DNA of 64,000 bases from Riptortus pedestris (Eukaryota > Arthropoda > Insecta > Hemiptera > Alydidae). Numbering within the stretch: the stretch's first letter is position 1; the number at the start of each line of letters is the position of its first letter. Shown one piece after another: positions 23,256 through 35,260 of the stretch. The stretch lies in the NCBI GenBank assembly GCA_019009955.1, contig CM032231.1:104483501-104547500 (forward strand), read 5' to 3'. Position numbers and translations under genes: made by a program. Under the pieces are notes generated by a model. It did not search any database. It was not told the origin of the DNA and saw only the letters and a list, made by a program, of their open reading frames with translations.

Positions 23256-23379
23256 TTGAACGGACCTCATTTTCGTCATCTCCTGTGTAGGATCGATGGA
23301 CATTTGAAGAAATTTTTTGGAACTCGCGTCATGAGAACGACCTCAATAGCTGATTTCCCTTAAGGGAAATCTGCTAAAA
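22640..23379. mobile_element. Two family H left halves in inverted array
   Basis: A plus-oriented left end (TTTCCCTTAACGGAAATCAG, 22647) with its slot (AT)n/(GATA)n 22764-22848 and right block up to about 23125 is followed by (AT)n 23205-23250 and a minus-oriented left half ending in the palindrome GATTTCCCTTAAGGGAAATC (23352-23371) and GCTAAAA. Both outer ends are left ends; no right end exists. The junction near 23130-23205 contains private sequence (AGCTAGTTCGGGCCGTTCCC). Confidence 0.8.
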
Positions 23380-24130
23380 TCGTAGTGTAAAATCGCATCA
23401 TATGAGTATAATTAATAGCTGATATATCTGGAAGGAGCTGTCTATTAAAAGCTAAGAGATAAACGCTTGCAGAGAAGAAATATCACCTGCTTTATCCCTA
23501 GCTTAGTGGTCGTCACTTAAAGCAGGAACAGTGATGGAGGTTACGTGTCAGTTGGCACACAGGTGGGCGGTCAGTGACTGTCTAAGCCACCGCTATTTAT
23601 ACTAAGAGGCAGATAGCCAAGGCTGCACCCTGTCACTGTCAGTGTGAATATTGCTTCTGTCAAGCTTTCCAAATAACTTTTATGTCCGGAGAGTAGTGAG
23701 AGGAAATGAACGTGAATCGCGCAACTAAAAATAAAACGCCAAAATATGAAATGAATCACTGGCTCACCTACGTTTTACACTAAATTTTCTCCAATCCCAA
23801 ATATTTGCTATGAAAACATTCATGCTCGGAAGATCCATTTAATTAAGTTCTCAACAGGTGATATCAGACATAAATAGGACCGATCAAACATTTTGGGAGT
23901 TTATGAATAGACAGTGTTTGCTCATATTGGTTGGTTAGTCATTACTGCGAAACACTACATATTCCAATTTTATATTTTTTCACTCATCGTTAAATTAAAT
24001 TCCAAACTATTTAATAATTTGAATGTTTATGAATCCAACATAAATATAAAGTTCAACAAAAAATACTACTCTTTGTGATATAAGGAAATTATCAACTAGA
24101 AATAAAAGACACTATTCGCGAATTGCTGTC
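23380..24130. other. Intronic DNA, nothing recognised
   Basis: Mixed composition and no supported frames. 23500-23720 is GC-richer than the surroundings without a recognisable product. Confidence 0.45.
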
Positions 24131-24405
24131 TAGTAATCATAACACTAGACGAGAAGTAAGTGCTCGTTTGAGGCACGGCCAGTCACGGATAACACACGGA
24201 CACCTTATGACTAGGACTGATCCACCATTATGTACACACTGTGTAATACACAACTAACTATCAAACACTTACTTACAGACTGCAGACTAATAACCGACAA
24301 GACCTTACCTAACAACCTAACAGAACTACTACACGACAACAGCCCATACATTGCGACAATCATGAAACACCTCCAAGAGACACAACTTTACAACCAGATT
24401 TAACA
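24131..24405 (+). pseudogene. LINE ORF2 3' terminus, detached fragment
   Basis: One frame gives RLRHGQSRITHGHLM and DPPLCTHC, the region that follows RNase H in jockey/I-type ORF2 proteins. A one-base shift leads to LTIKHLLTDCRLITDKTLP and a typical ending LLHDNSPYIATIMKHLQE then LYNQI and a stop near 24403. No RT or RNase H lies upstream, so this is a 5'-truncated copy. It covers exactly the protein region missing from the LINE at 17600-21035, but the sequence between them does not connect them. Confidence 0.75.
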
Positions 24406-25249
24406 CTGAAAGATTGAACTTAAACGATTGGATTGCTGCTCTTAATAATATTCACTGGACGAAAGTAACCATGTTTGTACTTACGATTGTAGATTTGTTA
24501 ACATATTTTTTTCTAATAAGGTGGCATTACCAAAGCTATTTTACTTTTATAATAAGAAAAAGTGTGAATCGCTCGAATTGTGACTTACCTAAATGAATAA
24601 ATATGAAATTATATAACTACTAGTGCTTTACCCTTCATTGACGAATTGAAATAAAAATGATTTTGTCAAATAGAGATCATTTTGAGAAAAATTATCCCCT
24701 TGTTTTCATCACCTAACACGTAATCTCCTGTAGCATGTACTTTACAGCCATTGAGTCTAGATAGCCGTGAAGTAAGAAATGGCACCTTAAAGTTTATAAT
24801 AGATTTATCTTCTAACGAGTCTAATATAATGGCTTGCCAGTTGAAATATAAAAATAAAATTCCCGTCAACATTGAAAAATTCCTTTATTTTCATCGTTTT
24901 GCGCGTAAAGCTTTGAATGGCTATTGAACGAATTTTATCCGTCTTGCATAGTTTCCCTAAGGCGATTGAAGCTTCATAATAGTAAATAGATTATTTCATC
25001 TTCTTGTCATCAGAGGAAAAATTATACAATTCTATTGATGTACTCTTGTAGTTCCAGAGAAATTTTACGTGGTGACCGGTGTCAGAAATAGCTAACTATA
25101 TTACTCGCAGTTGAGAGTGGAAATAAAAATGTTTTCCCATGTAATTAACATAATACTCAGAGAAAACCCACACCGGTCTACTGGAAAGGAGCATAATATA
25201 GCGCGTGACCAAATTCATTCCCTAAAAAATGTACATAAAATATAACAAT
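24406..25249. other. Intronic DNA, nothing recognised
   Basis: The first part may be 3'-UTR of the LINE fragment ending at 24405. A 60-codon open frame at 24414-24596 with a hydrophobic stretch has no family resemblance. Confidence 0.4.
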
Positions 25250-25388
25250 TTTTATTAGCAGATTTCCCTTCAGGGAAATCAGCTATTGAAGTCGTACTCA
25301 TGACGCGATTTTCGAAAAACTTCTTCAAATGCCAATCAATCCTACCCAGGAGCTGACGAAAATGAGACCAGTTCAAAATTATATATGT
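25250..25388 (+). mobile_element. Family H left end fragment
   Basis: AGCAGATTTCCCTTCAGGGA (25257-25276) through the left conserved block to GTTCAAAATTATATATG, then the match stops at the slot. The (AT)n is almost absent. Confidence 0.75.
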
Positions 25389-25977
25389 TTTTTTTACGAT
25401 TACAACCCTGAAGAAGATATAGTAGAGCAATCGAAAATTATCTTCCTTCGCTCTAACCACAGCTACTGGAGTACAAGTCTAGAAGAGTTCCATAAATAAA
25501 GATAGTGAATGACGGGCTCTCCTTTCATCTTAGCTATACTTTACTCCCGGGCCTTTCATCTAATAAAACGTTTGTTTTAGCTCTGAAAAAAAATCTCTCA
25601 AAAATATTTAAATAGTTTAAAACGTACACACAGAGGCTAAACACAAATTCTAAAATATATGCAGCAAAGAAACTATTTCCTCTTCAAACAATCAGAATAC
25701 ATGTGAAACTGTTTCCAAATTTTTGAAGTTTAAAATATCTTGCTGTCCAGACACGTAGCTCGTCTGATTGACACATCCTGAATAACTGAAACATCGTTTG
25801 ATATACGGCTGAAATATTTGTGAATATGTAGTTAATAGAAAATCATATCCTCAGTGATCGACTGCAATTTTCATGAATTTAATGAAAGATGTATGAAATC
25901 CTGACTAACCTTCTTTCTTTTAAAAAAAATAAATTCTTAATGTCTGTCCTCATATCCGTCTCATTTTCAAAGAATTA

Positions 25978-26032
<55 letters not shown>

Positions 26033-26269
26033 TATAGATATGTATACATTGAATAGTGTTCCAATAATGTCAGAAATATATGTATATATATATTTGAACA
26101 GGCTCAACGATATTTTTTCCATCTTCGGTCTAAGCGGTAACCTCAATCATTCCTTAGAAAAACCAATTTAAAAGTAATAATATTTACAGACTACTTGAGC
26201 TATGAATTTGGGCAGCCACTTCAGGAAAGGATGTACGTTACTTTTCGCTTAGACTTTCTATAGCATATA
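25389..26269. other. Intronic DNA with (AT)n tract
   Basis: No genes seen. A pure (AT)n of about 50 bp with a GATATAGATA end lies at 25981-26042, and a shorter AT stretch at 26077-26092. Confidence 0.5.
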
Positions 26270-26375
26270 TTCCTTTTAAGGGAAATCAGCTACGGAGTTT
26301 GTACTCATAAAGCGGTTTTATTCAAAAATATCCATCTATCCTACCTTGGAGATGCGTAGGTCAAAATTATATTAT
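26270..26375 (+). mobile_element. Family H left end, degenerate
   Basis: CCTTTTAAGGGAAATCAGCT (26271-26290) and a diverged left block (TATCCATCTATCCTACCT) ending at AAAATTATATTATAT. Confidence 0.55.
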
Positions 26376-26882
26376 ATAGGTTGAATTTGACAGTTTTTAT
26401 TTTATTTAGACATCCTTGGCCACCGACCTCTGACGACTGGTCATTCCAGTCATTGCTTTCCAGAAAGAAGTCAGCTTATGGCTGTGGTTTAATAAAAATG
26501 CGCCCCCGATTCTTTGTTTTCGGTTCTGACACAGATACCTTCTCTCTCGTTCACTGGGAATCCACAACCATCGGTGTTATAAGCTGCATCTTCCATTGCT
26601 ATTAAATGCCGGAATTATATATGATTCCTTCTCCAGCGTGTTAAGACGCCGATTGGTGGCAGTTTCCTTATTTCCCTTAGATCATGACCTTCATCCTTTT
26701 CCTTTCTATCACCCTTAGTGCCGTTTTAACAGTGGGAATGCTTCAGAGGTAAGACTGATTTATTACAGTATTTTTTACAATATACGTATATGTACCCAGT
26801 GCATTTTTCGTCCTCGCTAGTCTGACAGCATGGCCCATAATATTTTTTTTTTAAATTCAGTTTATTTGCCTAATTAGGCTCG
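26376..26882. other. Intronic DNA, possible coding fossil
   Basis: A 74-codon plus-strand frame (26381-26605, containing PPTSDDWSFQSLLSRKKSAY) is GC-richer than its surroundings but I cannot match it to a family. Confidence 0.3.
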
Positions 26883-27021
26883 TTTTAGCAGTTTTCCCTT
26901 AAGCGAAATCAGCTATTGAGGTCGTACTCATGACGCGAGTTTTGAAAAATATCCTCAAATGTCCCTCGACCCTACCCAGAAGATGACGAAAATGAGGTCC
27001 GTTCAAAATTTTACATATATA

Positions 27022-27066
<45 letters not shown>

Positions 27067-27323
27067 TATTTTTGAGGCTGCATCGCTGAGAAGTATCGTC
27101 ATTGTGAGGATTTCTATCTGCTCCAGCGGTTGGAATTTTGTTTGGCAAATTAATCATATGTTTTGAGTTTTATATTATCTTAGTATGGCTTTCCACGTTT
27201 CCAAAACAAATGATTAAGTGAAGTAGTTATTCAAATCTAATTTATGCCTGACGGAGATGGACGCATTTCCATCGAAAATTTGCAAAACAAAAATTCCAAC
27301 CGCTGGAGCAGATAGAAATCCTC

Positions 27324-27364
<41 letters not shown>

Positions 27365-27627
27365 GTCTGTTAATGCTCTAGCGGTCGCAATTTTTGTTTG
27401 ATCGTTGCCAAACTTCAGATTTAATCGTTTTATATAAAAAGAAAGATCAAGTTCGTTAATGGCTGTTATCGGACCAGTGGGAGGGGGGGGGTAAGAGGGG
27501 GGGGGATTTTTTGAAATCCCCACCATTTCCTCACTACTGCCGTTATTAGTAGGCAGATTTCTCTATTGTAAAACTTCACGTGGGAAATCTGCATAGTTTT
27601 ACGCAGCCCCTGCGTGACGGACTTTTT
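26883..27627 (+). mobile_element. Family H copy split by a TIR insert
   Basis: Left end AGCAGTTTTCCCTTAAGCGA at 26887, left block, (AT)n to 27064, then a foreign insert, then (AT)n 27327-27362, TCGTCTGTTAATGCTCTAGC, G-runs 27480-27505, subterminal repeat GGGAAATCTGC near 27583, hairpin ACGCAGCCCCTGCGT and GACGGACTTTTT ending 27627. The right half is internally deleted compared with 36534-37248. Confidence 0.8.
27101..27328. mobile_element. MITE-like insert with ~43-bp terminal inverted repeats
   Basis: The left arm 27101-27143 (starting ATTGTGAGGATTTCTATCTG) and right arm 27285-27328 (ending its complement) match almost perfectly and enclose about 140 bp with no coding capacity. The insert interrupts the (AT)n slot of a family H element. 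A target duplication cannot be recognised because both flanks are AT repeats. A segment of its interior (CCTGACGGAGATGGACGCAT) recurs at 8037-8056. The 37-bp stretch 27064-27100 to its left is also foreign to family H, so the true boundary may be further left. Confidence 0.7.
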
Positions 27628-28647
27628 ATAACTATAGTCGTCAAGCACACACAAACACACACACACTAGATATTTAAATGTTTTATGTAAATGTAAATAT
27701 CATATTCATTAACGGCAGAAGTCGGACTAAGGGGGGGGGATTTAGATGAGGGAAATTTCGAAAACTCAAAATATCTAAGTTATTATACAACCTATATTAA
27801 TTATACGGAACCGATTTATTGAAAATTCAAATTTCTATTTATGTTGTATGCACTTTTTCTTTATCTAAATATAATTATATATTTTTTAATTTTCAACATT
27901 TAGTAATCCCCCTCCGTTATACATCGGATCGAAAAATTGTTTAAAAGCAATCTTATTGACTATTAAATATTCTATAAAAGTTGTTATCTATGTGTCTTGC
28001 TATCAAGGATATTAAACCAGATATTTGCATTTTTTTTTTGTTTTTATCCTTCAGTGAACCCTCATTCAGAGAAATATCATATTAGCAATAAGCTATAATA
28101 TCATGAACAATATTATAACAAGCGTAAATACCAAATATTGTTTTCATTGAACATTTACTGTGAGATACACGCAAATACGTTGTGTGATGACGTCATCAAC
28201 TAACATTTTGTGAAAGTGAATCGAAACTATTTATTTCATCTCTATCATACTCGATATTTAACTACAACATTCCACACTAAAGATCGTATTAGTTATTGAC
28301 CGAAATCAGGGGTGGAATAGGTTGGGGTTTGGAGGAGGAGGGATTTTGAAAATTCAAAATATCTCCGTTATTATGAGTCGTATCGCAAAATGTAATATTG
28401 ACAATCTTGTTAAGTTTTTGATGTTCTACAATTATTGTTCTGCACCTTTTTTCTTATCTCAAGTATTAAGCAAGGTATTTCTAATTTCTTGTTTTCAGCC
28501 TTCAGTAACCCCTCCCCACTGCAACTCATTCACTCCTCGGTTTTTAACATTCAAATAGAATAAATGTGGTGAGATGAGATAAAAAATGTGTTTTACAATT
28601 ACTGTACATCTGCTAAATTTACGCAGCCACTGTGTTATGTAGTCTTA
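27628..28647 (+). mobile_element. Two family H interiors in tandem, ends degraded
   Basis: After a short (CA)n at 27649-27665, a right-half interior (GGCAGAAGTCGGACTAAGGG, G-run 27731-27739) runs to about 28200. A second right-half interior starts near 28250 and ends at a degenerate terminus TTTACGCAGCCACTGTGTTA (28618-28637). Neither has a left end. Confidence 0.6.
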
Positions 28648-29084
28648 GTTTTACCACGGGTACATTTTCGTTCTCAATGTCACTTACGGACAGATGTTCG
28701 TACACATTGGTGTGTCCTCCCACCTAAATGACTCGCCCATCTCTGAGTTAAAGGGTAATGCAAGGGTGAGAGAGTGTTGAATCGATAAAGCTGGGAAGAA
28801 TTACTTGTTGGCTAGTAGCTCACGAAATGCTGCATTGAGCTGAAGGAGGGGGGGGGGGATTTCTAGTAGGCCAACTCACTTAATTGGAGAAATATGGAAG
28901 CGAGTCGAACTTCTCGGGTTACTCAATTATGTTCAGAATCCTTTTCCCTTCTTCAAAAATAATTTCTATAACCTCTGCCCTCGGTTTACTAAAGGCCAAA
29001 AGTGAGCGATTAATGGGTTGTTTGCTCTCTTAGATACCACCATCCGATGGTATTTTAATTGCTATACACCTATCAAATCATCAA
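28648..29084. other. Intronic DNA, nothing recognised
   Basis: A pure G run (28848-28857) stands out; otherwise unassigned. Confidence 0.45.
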
Positions 29085-29260
29085 TAAGGAGTAATTTTAC
29101 GGTGGTGAGTTCGATTACCGCCTGGGCAATAGGAATTTATTCAGCTACGAACTCATAAAATAAAATCCTCAGTCCCACCCTGACTAGAAAAGGGTGGTAA
29201 GCTGAAGACGACCCGTCCCAATCAGCAAAAAAATGGACGTTAATAAATAATAATAAGTCA
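29085..29260 (+). mobile_element. SINE S1 copy, head truncated
   Basis: Begins just upstream of a box B-like GAGTTCGATTACCGCC and continues with the S1 body (GACTAGAAAAGGGTGGTAAG) and an AATAAATAATAATAA tail. Box A is missing. Confidence 0.75.
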
Positions 29261-29364
29261 TTTTTGATGGAATTAATCTTACTGACTTTTTCCTACTATC
29301 AATACCATGAAGACTAGAATCAATCATAAAAATAAAAAGATTACTTCATAGAACAGAGTACATT

Positions 29365-29513
29365 CCAGTTCGATTCCCGCCTGGACAATAGAAATTTATT
29401 TAGCGACAAACTCATTAAATAAAATCCTTAGTCCCATCCTGGCTAGAAAAGGGTGGTAACCTGTAGATAACCCGTCAAATTTAGCAAAGTGGGTGTTAAT
29501 AAATAACAACAGA
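29365..29513 (+). mobile_element. SINE S1 copy, head truncated
   Basis: Starts at box B (AGTTCGATTCCCGCCTGGAC), then the S1 body with GGCTAGAAAAGGGTGGTAAC and a short AATAAATAACAACA tail. It lies about 100 bp from the previous copy in the same orientation. Confidence 0.75.
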
Positions 29514-32064
29514 GAATTTCATCCTCAGCTTGAATTTCTAGTCTTTAGATAAGTTTCTTATTACTGCAGAAATAGGAATCAGTATTTGAGTTACCAGCAT
29601 GAGCACGTCATTCTAGCTACATAAGAATTCATGGAGATTCTCATCTCCATCATCATTTAGGATGATTCGATTTTTGAAAATAAAATAATCCTCTCAAAGA
29701 ACCCGTTGCCACGAAAATCTGAGAAATTTTGGTTATTGGCTCTGCATAGCTTTCAAGAAGAAAATTCCTACTTCTAATCTTGCGATTATAATTTTATGAC
29801 ACCACGCTCATGTAATGTACAAGATTAATGTTTCAAGTTGTATGAACATATTTTGTTTCTTGCATCTGAAGATTCTTTTCTTGTATTTTATATTTTATAT
29901 ATTTATACTTATATATAAAACATCATCGGGCTGCCATTCTTATGCATGGAAAATAAGCTTAGCTCAAGCATCATCTACTCGAAGAAAATTCTATTCATTA
30001 TTCAAAATAATATTGTTCATTTGAAACCAAGTCGTGAGATGAGAACCAGATGATGTGGCATTAAGTAAATTTGTCTGGAGAGGTTTTTGATGTTCGGGAT
30101 TATGTATTGATGCAAACTATTGACAGAGCATTTCAAAATGGTGATACACGATTCTATTTCAACGAATTAACAGTCACATAGAGGGGATATATATTTTAAT
30201 GCACACAGAAGCTTCCGAGTAAAATATATTTCCACATAATGGTAGAATAATAATGTTATTCATTTCAAAATTTCATTGAAAAGGATAACATCAACAGTGG
30301 GCATCCATTTTCTCATGGAATGATTCTCTTTTGAAAGTGTCAACGCTTCCTGGAAGCCGAGTCGGAATTAAGTTCTGTTACTGATTGCTTGCAGCTCTAT
30401 AGATTCTGGTCATCAATATCTTGACTTTGTACCACGCCTGAATAAGATGAATAACTCGAACGGGTCATTTGCACAGAATCCTCTGTAGAAACGCCTTATT
30501 ACAGTACTGAAACAGTTTGTTTGAGCCTGCTGCAAGAGCGCAGTAGCCTCAGTAATGAAACTGGAGACTAAATTAACGTATGTTATTCGCAAATATTATC
30601 ACAACTGTTGTGTTTTTGTGAAAAATAAGCTACAGCTCAAAAGGTGAGAGAAAATAAAAGTTATCAACTGGTATCAGCTGATCATCAGCAGATAAAACCA
30701 TCTGGTTCTCAGCCTTGCCAACTTATGCAGATTGAACCTAATATATCCAACTAAATATCATATATAATGTTAGGAAATATCACATGCCCCATTTGCTACT
30801 CCTATGCTTCTGGTTATCAAGATTAATAAAACACCTTATCCTATTAATAAAAACCTGCACAATATTATGTTAACATCGATATTCCCTTGGGGAAGCATAT
30901 ACTATGGATCACGTTGAAAAGGCTGGGGCTTGGGATCAGATAACTTTTAATTTTGCTGTCTATAAATTAATTATGTGTGTGTGTGTGTGTGATGCTTTCG
31001 TGCTCTTGATCATATACACTAAACAATAATACGTTCCATATAATGACATTAACATCAAATGCTTTTAAATAACAAAGTATACCTAATCTGTTACAAGTAC
31101 CCTAATTAAAATCGAGAGAAACATTTATAATCAAATATATTATTCTCACTCTTGATTTGCTGTTCTGTCCAAGTCAATTTTGTGTTTCCAATTCTGACTG
31201 ATCATTGTTCTGGCAACGACATATCCTTGCAAATTGACAACGGAATTGACAACTGGTCAGAACCAAATTTACAGTGAGGGCGTCAAATGTGAGTGAAAGA
31301 GTGAAGTACCATCGATTCCTCTTCACATGACCTCCCTATAAATAATTTAAAAAAATATTATAACAAAAAAAAACAAGAATAAAATGTAAAGCAAATATTT
31401 AGTATTTATTGACGTTAAATAATTCTTTCTTCAGTATAGACCAAAATTATTTTACTATGCTTCATATAGAACACACTACCCATACAAAGTGTCCATCAGG
31501 GAAGAAAAAAATAAATAAATGGTTGTTTCTAATTATCATGACATGATATTTGGAAAAGTTCAACAGATAAAAATTAAAAATACCACGTTCTTATTGAAAC
31601 ATTTTTTTTTTTGCTCGGCATGTTTCTCGCTATGAGTCGCCTCTCTTCAGTAGGCCAATCCCAACATATTACGTAATTATAGAATACAGTTCTGTTGTTG
31701 GAGCTTTTTTTCTGATTGTCGAGTTTACGCTCCCTTCACCGTTCTCCTTGGGTCCCAAGCCAAATCTCCAATTGCAGATATACATTTTCTAATTGTGGAG
31801 TATGCTGGCAATTTTTGAGTTATTAACCTATAAGTTTTAGTGCCCATCAAATCCTTAACTCATCCTGTCAACATTAGGCTTTTTACCATACAAAGGGTAA
31901 AGAACTTTTATTCATATTTGGTATGGAAGATAGAATACTTTTTATGGTTATGATTATATTGTCTATTACGTTATTAAAAAAAAACAAAACTACATGCACA
32001 GAAGACGGGAAATATAAAAATATTGAGGGCAGTGAAACCTTACATATCAAATAATTTTATCATT
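29514..32064. other. Unique intronic DNA, 2.5 kb
   Basis: No family H, SINE or coding signal seen. A short (GT)n lies at 30974-30990. This is the longest repeat-poor stretch of the K2P intron. Confidence 0.5.
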
Positions 32065-32215
32065 AAGAAATCCCCAGCAACGACGGGTATAAACACTAAA
32101 CACTGGGACGGAGGAATGTCAAAATATTGTGCAAAGCAGCCTTGTCGAAAAAAAACAAAAAAAAAAACATTATCATTCAGCCTCAAATGAATTCCCGGGC
32201 GAAGCCGGGTAACGT
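32065..32215 (-). mobile_element. Repeat family B fragment
   Basis: Minus-strand match to the family B head: GACGGGTATAAACACTAAAC, ATTGTGCAAAGCAGCCTTG, an A-rich stretch and CCCGGGCGAAGCCGGGTAAC, a hairpin-forming block. Confidence 0.6.
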
Positions 32216-32339
32216 TCCTAGAGGTGTGTCAAACAGGGAGGGATTGACTAGGGACTTATTTTCATTTATTCTTCAAAACTAAAATTTCTATTCTATAAGT
32301 CTCCTACCCGACTCTTACTGGAAAACAATACCCAGACGG

Positions 32340-32430
32340 GAAGTGTAGTTGTACACATTGAAGCCTTGCCAAAAAAAATACCATCATCATTCAGCCTTTA
32401 ATGATTTCCCGAGCGAAGCCAGGTACCTTG

Positions 32431-32474
<44 letters not shown>

Positions 32475-32480
32475 TATATA
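32340..32480 (-). mobile_element. Repeat family B fragment with (AT)n
   Basis: A second minus-strand head (AAGCCTTGCCAAAAAAAATA, CATTCAGCCTTTAATG, CCCGAGCGAAGCCAGGTACC) ends in (AT)n 32433-32480. Confidence 0.6.
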
Positions 32481-32633
32481 CAATTTTATATATATGGGAG
32501 TCAGCATGGCAGAGTTCGAGTATTGGCACCCACTCCCCAGTACGGCTGGTCCCCGCGGAAAGTTTCATCATTACCCCCTCTTGTAGGAAGGCATGCAGGT
32601 TGAAACACACCTATAAAAAGGGCTTACAAATCT

Positions 32634-32795
32634 TTATATATATATATATATATATATATCTATCTATATATATATATATACATATATACACACACATTTT
32701 AACAGACCTCAAATTCGACAATTCCTAGGTAGGATTGAAATATGATGAAATACTTTTAAAATTTCGTCTTGAGTACAGCCTTAATTTCTTTCAAA
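32634..32795 (-). mobile_element. Microsatellite plus degenerate family H left half
   Basis: (AT)n with TATC interruptions 32634-32696 leads into diverged family H left block on the minus strand (ACAGACCTCAAATTCG, CTAGGTAGGATTGAAATATG, TCTTGAGTACAGCCTTAAT). The left palindrome is lost. Confidence 0.5.
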
Positions 32796-33831
32796 TATTT
32801 ATTAGCCACTGATGAGAACTAAATCATTCTTAAATGTAGATCATGGTTATTATTCTTTCAATGGGGTGCCCCACTTTGATAGTGGAATAGAAATTCTTTG
32901 AAGTCATTTATATCCGTTATAAATGTTTTATTCTCTCATGAATCCACTTTTTTAGTACGTATGTTTCGTCTCTGCAGGAGTTGAACGCAACTCTTGCGAA
33001 ACAAACATCGTTGCTCTTTGTAACACGCTTAATTATGTTAAAGTTTAGATATATGTATAGAACGTTCAAATTATTCGGACCCAAATTCCAAGACCACCAG
33101 TTGGAAGGGGGCCAAGTAAATAAATCTGAATGATATACACCCACAGAGAGAAACATCAACTTTAAGTGTCGCAGTGTCAAGTGGTCTTTAAAACGAAATT
33201 TAAATCATGGCTCTATGATCATGTGGAATGATAATGTTCATCCGTAGCGAATTGAAAAGAAAAATAGATAAATCATTTGTGGAATAGAAAAGTGATAAAA
33301 CTGATGTTAAAAAAATAATTTCTTAAATACATTAATTTTATCTAAAATAGAAAAAAAATAAAGATTATTTTAATTATTTCCTTGGAAGATTTAATGTTCA
33401 ATTTTCCAAAGCTTCTTTTGCCCGAGGATATATGATTAAGAAGGATCATGAAATTAGAGAGAAGATCTATGGAAAAGAAAAGAATTATTTTTTTCTTTGA
33501 GCACACCATTATTTTCTTCATAATATTAGTTGAGCTAACTCTCTTTACTCAAGCAAATTGGAGTCCAAGCTTACGGATAGAGATTTTTACTGGCAGCCTT
33601 ATAATTGATTCATCAAAGTTTACGGTCACTAAATTAATATATTTCAGGCTGAATACCACCAGTTAATCCCTTAATTGTGCCAGAACAATTTTCTAATTTC
33701 ACAAATATGCTCTTTGGTGGTAATGTAAATCGATTTATAAATTGGTTGCCCGCTTATTCAACGATTAAATCAGTAATGACTCATCAGGCCCATCATCATT
33801 GACTCTCCCAGTACTTTTCTATTCTGACTGT
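32796..33831. other. Intronic DNA, nothing recognised
   Basis: The minus-strand open frame 32917-33180 and plus frame 33448-33666 have no recognisable motifs or splice context. Confidence 0.4.
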
Positions 33832-33913
33832 TGGCAGATTTCCCTTAAGGGACATCAGCTATTGACGTCGTACTAGACGACAGTCTAGATGACGAAAATG
33901 AAGTCCGTTAAAA

Positions 33914-33974
<61 letters not shown>

Positions 33975-34663
33975 TGTTACCGCACTAGCGATCGCCATTA
34001 TTGTTGATCGTTACCAAACTCGATATTTAGTCATTTTATGTAAAAAGAAAGACCGAAAAAGTGTATAGAATGAATCTTATTGCAAATTAAATTTACTATA
34101 AATATTGTTATATGCATTAATTCTCTATCATGAATATTAACCGAGATATTTTCATTTTTCAGTTTGATCCTTCAGTAAACCCACACTTTTACTCGTGTTA
34201 CATAAACAATACTCTGTTTTATAATAAACCACATTATCCAAAGCTTAAATACCAAATATTGTTTTCCAGAACCTTTATTAGACGAGATACAAACAAATAT
34301 GTTCTCGTGACCCCCCCCCCGTCTTTAGCTCATGGACTACTAAAATTTGATAGATTGATAAAAGTTGTTCTGATTCATTATAAATTACAGTACTAGATAC
34401 AGTACATAGTTTTTAATAAAATTAATAAGTTATATTCTAATATTTCTCAGTTATTGCTTTTCTTTCCGGTGAGCCGTTGGCAGGCCTGTTTGTTTACATT
34501 TGAGAAGCTTCCCGCCGGGAGGGGAAAGATTTCTTATTATCGTTTATATTTATTCACTTAATATTCACGGTGGTGTTGTTAGCAGTATTAAGGTTTATCT
34601 ATTATTAATCTTCACGAGGGAAATCTGCTTAGTTTACGCAACCCCTGAGTGACGGACTTTTTT
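33832..34663 (+). mobile_element. Family H, near-complete copy
   Basis: GCAGATTTCCCTTAAGGGAC at 33834, shortened left block, slot (CA)/(AT)n 33913-33971, right block TGTCTGTTACCGCACTAGCG, C-run 34311-34320, the ATTCATTATAAATTACAGTA region, subterminal GGGAAATCTGCTTAGTTTAC and terminus GAGTGACGGACTTTTTT ending 34663. The G-rich segment after the GATCGTTACC block is deleted. Confidence 0.8.
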
Positions 34664-35102
34664 ATTTGTCATTTCAGTATCCAAAGTTTCATCAAATAGT
34701 ACTACCCAAATGGTAATACAATACAACTCCTTAAAACAGTTAATATTTAAAAATTAGTAAACTACATACTCCATAAGCCAAAAAAGCCACAACTCAGTTT
34801 AACTTATGTCTGGGCGCTAGAGCCCTTACAGGACCCAGATCTCTGTCATTGTTTTATAATATTCAGTTCGTCCTCAAGGCTCGACAAGTCGTCTCTGAGA
34901 TTATTCATTAATTTTGTTATTTTATTTTGTTTTTTAATTTATAAAGCTTTTATTTTGAGCAACATCGACACAGCTGCGAAGCTCCAGTAAATAAATAATT
35001 ATATCAGCTGAAGTAATTTTCATTAATACCTAGGAAATACTTGATGCATTAAATTTAAGCTGCGCTTTGTTTGGAAAAGGCTATACTTTTTAGTATTCGG
35101 CA
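34664..35102. other. Intronic DNA, nothing recognised
   Basis: AT-rich, no frames; a short GC patch at 34805-34835 without identity. Confidence 0.45.
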
Positions 35103-35212
35103 TTTTAGCACATTTCCCTTATGTCCTACTCATGACGCGATTTTCGAAAATTTTCTTCTAATGTCCTATCCTACCCAGGAGATGACGAAAATGAGGTCCG
35201 TTCAAAATTATA

Positions 35213-35260
<48 letters not shown>

